In this document: positions 4,509 through 5,489 of the stretch, one piece after another | Position numbering within the stretch: position 1 is the stretch's first letter | Layout of the letters: the number at the start of each line of letters is the position of its first letter | From: Actinomycetota bacterium | GTDB taxonomy: Bacteria > Actinomycetota > Acidimicrobiia > Acidimicrobiales > Microtrichaceae | NCBI GenBank assembly: GCA_009700815.1 | Contig: WLLG01000169.1 | Location: forward strand, 1 to 5,489 | Length of the DNA stretch: 5,489 bases | Direction of reading: 5' to 3' | Position numbers and translations under genes: made by a program | Notes under the pieces: model-generated | Databases searched by the model: none | Told to the model about the DNA's origin: nothing | Seen by the model: only the letters and a program-made list of their open reading frames with translations

Positions 4509-5339
4509 AGCGGTGAAGTAGGACGCCGCCGCTAGAGCGAAGGCGCCGAGGGTGAACGCGAACCCCACCACCACGGTGGATCGGAGGGCGGCGCCTTGTT
4601 GCGGCCAACTCACCGGATGCAGCACCGCACCGGCAGCGGCTCCCGCTAACAGGCCACCCAAGTGGCCACCGATCGAGATTCCCGGAATCGCAAAGGTCAG
4701 CAACAGGTTGATCAGCACGAGCCCACCGATGCCTGACTTCCATGGGTTCTGATGCGCCCTCAGCTGCAACACAATCAGCCCGCCCATCAGCCCAAAGACT
4801 GCGCCCGAGGCACCCACAGTTGGCGAGAGCGGCGACAGAATCAGCACACCGAGTGATCCACCGATCAGTGAGGTGACATACAAAATTGCGAACCGCATTT
4901 TGCCAAGTACAGGTTCCATCTCTTGAGACAGGAACCACAGCAGCAGCATGTTCATGCCGAGATGCAATACACCAGCGTGCAGGAACGCACTCGTGAAAAC
5001 TCGCCACCAATCCCCCGCCGCAACTAACGGACCAAATAAGGCACCGTATTCGTAGACCGGCCCAGAGGCACCGTTCGGGTTTCCGCTCAGCAACGCCATG
5101 ACTGCAAACACAGCAACGTTGATTCCAATGATGATCTTGCCAACCACTACTTCGTTGTGGCCTCGAAAGAGTGTGCGACTGTTGATCACTTTTTGGGGTC
5201 GAGCCGAGGTGCATTCAGGGCACTGAAAGCCGACCGAGGCCTGCACCATGCATTTTGTGCAGATTGGTCGCTCGCACCGCTGACAACTCACTGCTGCGGT
5301 CTGCTGCGGATGCCGATAACAAGCAGTCACTACGTCCAT
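4494..5339 (-). CDS. Rhomboid-family intramembrane serine protease with N-terminal zinc finger
   Basis: Predicted 281-residue polytopic membrane protease that cleaves transmembrane helices of unknown substrate proteins. Residues 7-43 hold a B-box-like zinc-binding module (Cys7, His10, Cys19, Cys22, Cys27, Cys30, Cys40, Cys43) on the cytosolic side. Membrane segments follow at about 66-86, 118-138, 146-166, 175-195, 203-220, 225-243 and 254-276. Family landmarks are all present: WWR (111-113), HLGMN (126-130, with Asn130 as oxyanion-hole candidate), GASG with nucleophile Ser178, and GGHLGG with catalytic His226. The protein is therefore likely active. ATG 5339 is chosen because it directly precedes the zinc module; no Shine-Dalgarno is present, and GTG 5330 is a less likely alternative. 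An upstream frame ending at 5330 overlaps the start, so translation may be coupled to it. Zinc-finger rhomboids of this form are familiar in actinobacteria. Confidence 0.92.
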   Translation of the reverse strand: MDVVTACYRHPQQTAAVSCQRCERPICTKCMVQASVGFQCPECTSARPQKVINSRTLFRGHNEVVVGKIIIGINVAVFAVMALLSGNPNGASGPVYEYGALFGPLVAAGDWWRVFTSAFLHAGVLHLGMNMLLLWFLSQEMEPVLGKMRFAILYVTSLIGGSLGVLILSPLSPTVGASGAVFGLMGGLIVLQLRAHQNPWKSGIGGLVLINLLLTFAIPGISIGGHLGGLLAGAAAGAVLHPVSWPQQGAALRSTVVVGFAFTLGAFALAAASYFTAHQLF

Positions 5340-5392
5340 GCCGCTACTGCCATATCGCTACTGCCAAGAACTGTTGCGGTGAACACTGCCAT
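5330..5392 (-). other. Possible small coupling frame overlapping the rhomboid start
   Basis: ATG 5392-5390 shares its A with the TGA (5394-5392) of the gene to the right, and its 20-codon frame ends at TAG 5332-5330, inside the rhomboid gene by 10 bases. The peptide (MAVFTATVLGSS...) has no recognised features, and the frame is open further upstream to the window edge. It may only be chance, or a leader that carries ribosomes to a rhomboid start lacking a Shine-Dalgarno. Confidence 0.2.
5342..5366. repeat. 11-base direct repeat just upstream of the rhomboid start
   Basis: CGCTACTGCCA occurs at 5342-5352 and again at 5356-5366, a spacing of 14 bases. On the rhomboid strand the copies end 3 bases before the ATG. 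They may be a small tandem duplication or a paired binding site. Confidence 0.75.
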
Positions 5393-5487
5393 CACGGTAG
5401 CTCGCTTGGGGCCAGAATGATCACCGACAACGGAGGCAGCGTGAGCAGCAACGAGCCCGCCTGGTTCTGCCATGGCGTGTCCTTGTC
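5392..5487 (-). CDS. C-terminal end of a leftward gene, possibly a glycoside hydrolase/glucan enzyme (rest outside window)
   Basis: The minus-strand frame entering at the window edge gives 31 residues, starting DKDTPWQNQAGS and ending in the strand LLLTLPPLSVIILAPSELP before TGA 5394-5392. A polar segment followed by 'SLTLPPLS' and a short hydrophobic strand is the usual last beta strand of the C-terminal all-beta domain in GH13-type alpha-glucan enzymes (amylases, branching and debranching enzymes). With so little visible this is a suggestion only. A second minus-strand frame is also open here (to the stop at 5330) but is less protein-like. The gene would lie upstream of the rhomboid gene on the same strand, 52 bases away. 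Confidence 0.35.
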   Translation of the reverse strand, partial: DKDTPWQNQAGSLLLTLPPLSVIILAPSELP

Positions 5488-5489
5488 CA

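Noticed and set aside
4384..5214. Leftward 276-codon open frame overlapping the rhomboid gene
   Set aside because: It overlaps a rhomboid with all catalytic motifs, and its Cys/Trp/Arg-rich product has no family character.
5441..5489. Rightward gene start: GGAGG (5432-5436) four bases before GTG 5441
   Set aside because: Only 16 codons are visible, the spacing is short, and the opposite strand gives a more protein-like C-terminal strand ending at 5392; it cannot be fully excluded at the window edge.
1..5489. CRISPR array, transposase, integrase, rRNA or replication origin
   Set aside because: No regularly spaced repeats, no transposase or recombinase motifs, and no rRNA-like or DnaA-box cluster were seen on either strand.

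Overview
The window reads as a chromosomal stretch from an actinobacterium (Actinomycetota). The codon choice is GC-rich, the rhomboid protease has the N-terminal cysteine/histidine zinc-finger typical of actinobacterial relatives, and two genes seem to start on leaderless or nearly leaderless transcripts. Genus cannot be told from the sequence.

Layout. (1) Bases 1-143 hold the last codons of a rightward gene, probably a SAM-dependent methyltransferase. (2) Bases 130-2029 hold a leftward pair: an inositol-monophosphatase-family phosphatase, then, after a 61-base gap containing a run of ten C, a double-hotdog acyl-CoA thioesterase whose end overlaps the methyltransferase tail to tail. (3) Bases 2030-2181 are a divergent promoter region with an 8-base tandem repeat; it feeds a rightward SRPBCC-fold protein (2182-2628) that ends in a good intrinsic terminator (2666-2699). 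(4) Bases ~2750-4412 look like an inserted, more GC-rich segment, all rightward: a 5'-truncated gene remnant, a small membrane protein, a 12-bp perfect inverted repeat around promoter-like sequence, and a two-gene operon of a helix-turn-helix protein and a nucleotidyltransferase overlapping by 4 bases. (5) Bases 4434-4508 hold nested inverted repeats between convergent genes. (6) Bases 4494-5339 encode a leftward rhomboid protease. (7) Bases 5392-5487 hold the C-terminal end of another leftward gene, possibly a glycoside-hydrolase-type enzyme.

The flanking genes look like ordinary chromosomal metabolism and membrane proteolysis, with no single shared pathway visible. The most interesting part is the central segment. 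Its HTH/nucleotidyltransferase pair has the architecture of AbiE/MenAT-like toxin-antitoxin or phage-defence modules: a DNA-binding regulator first, a nucleotidyltransferase second, translational coupling, and an inverted repeat at the promoter. A toxin or defence role is inferred from family and arrangement, not shown by the sequence.
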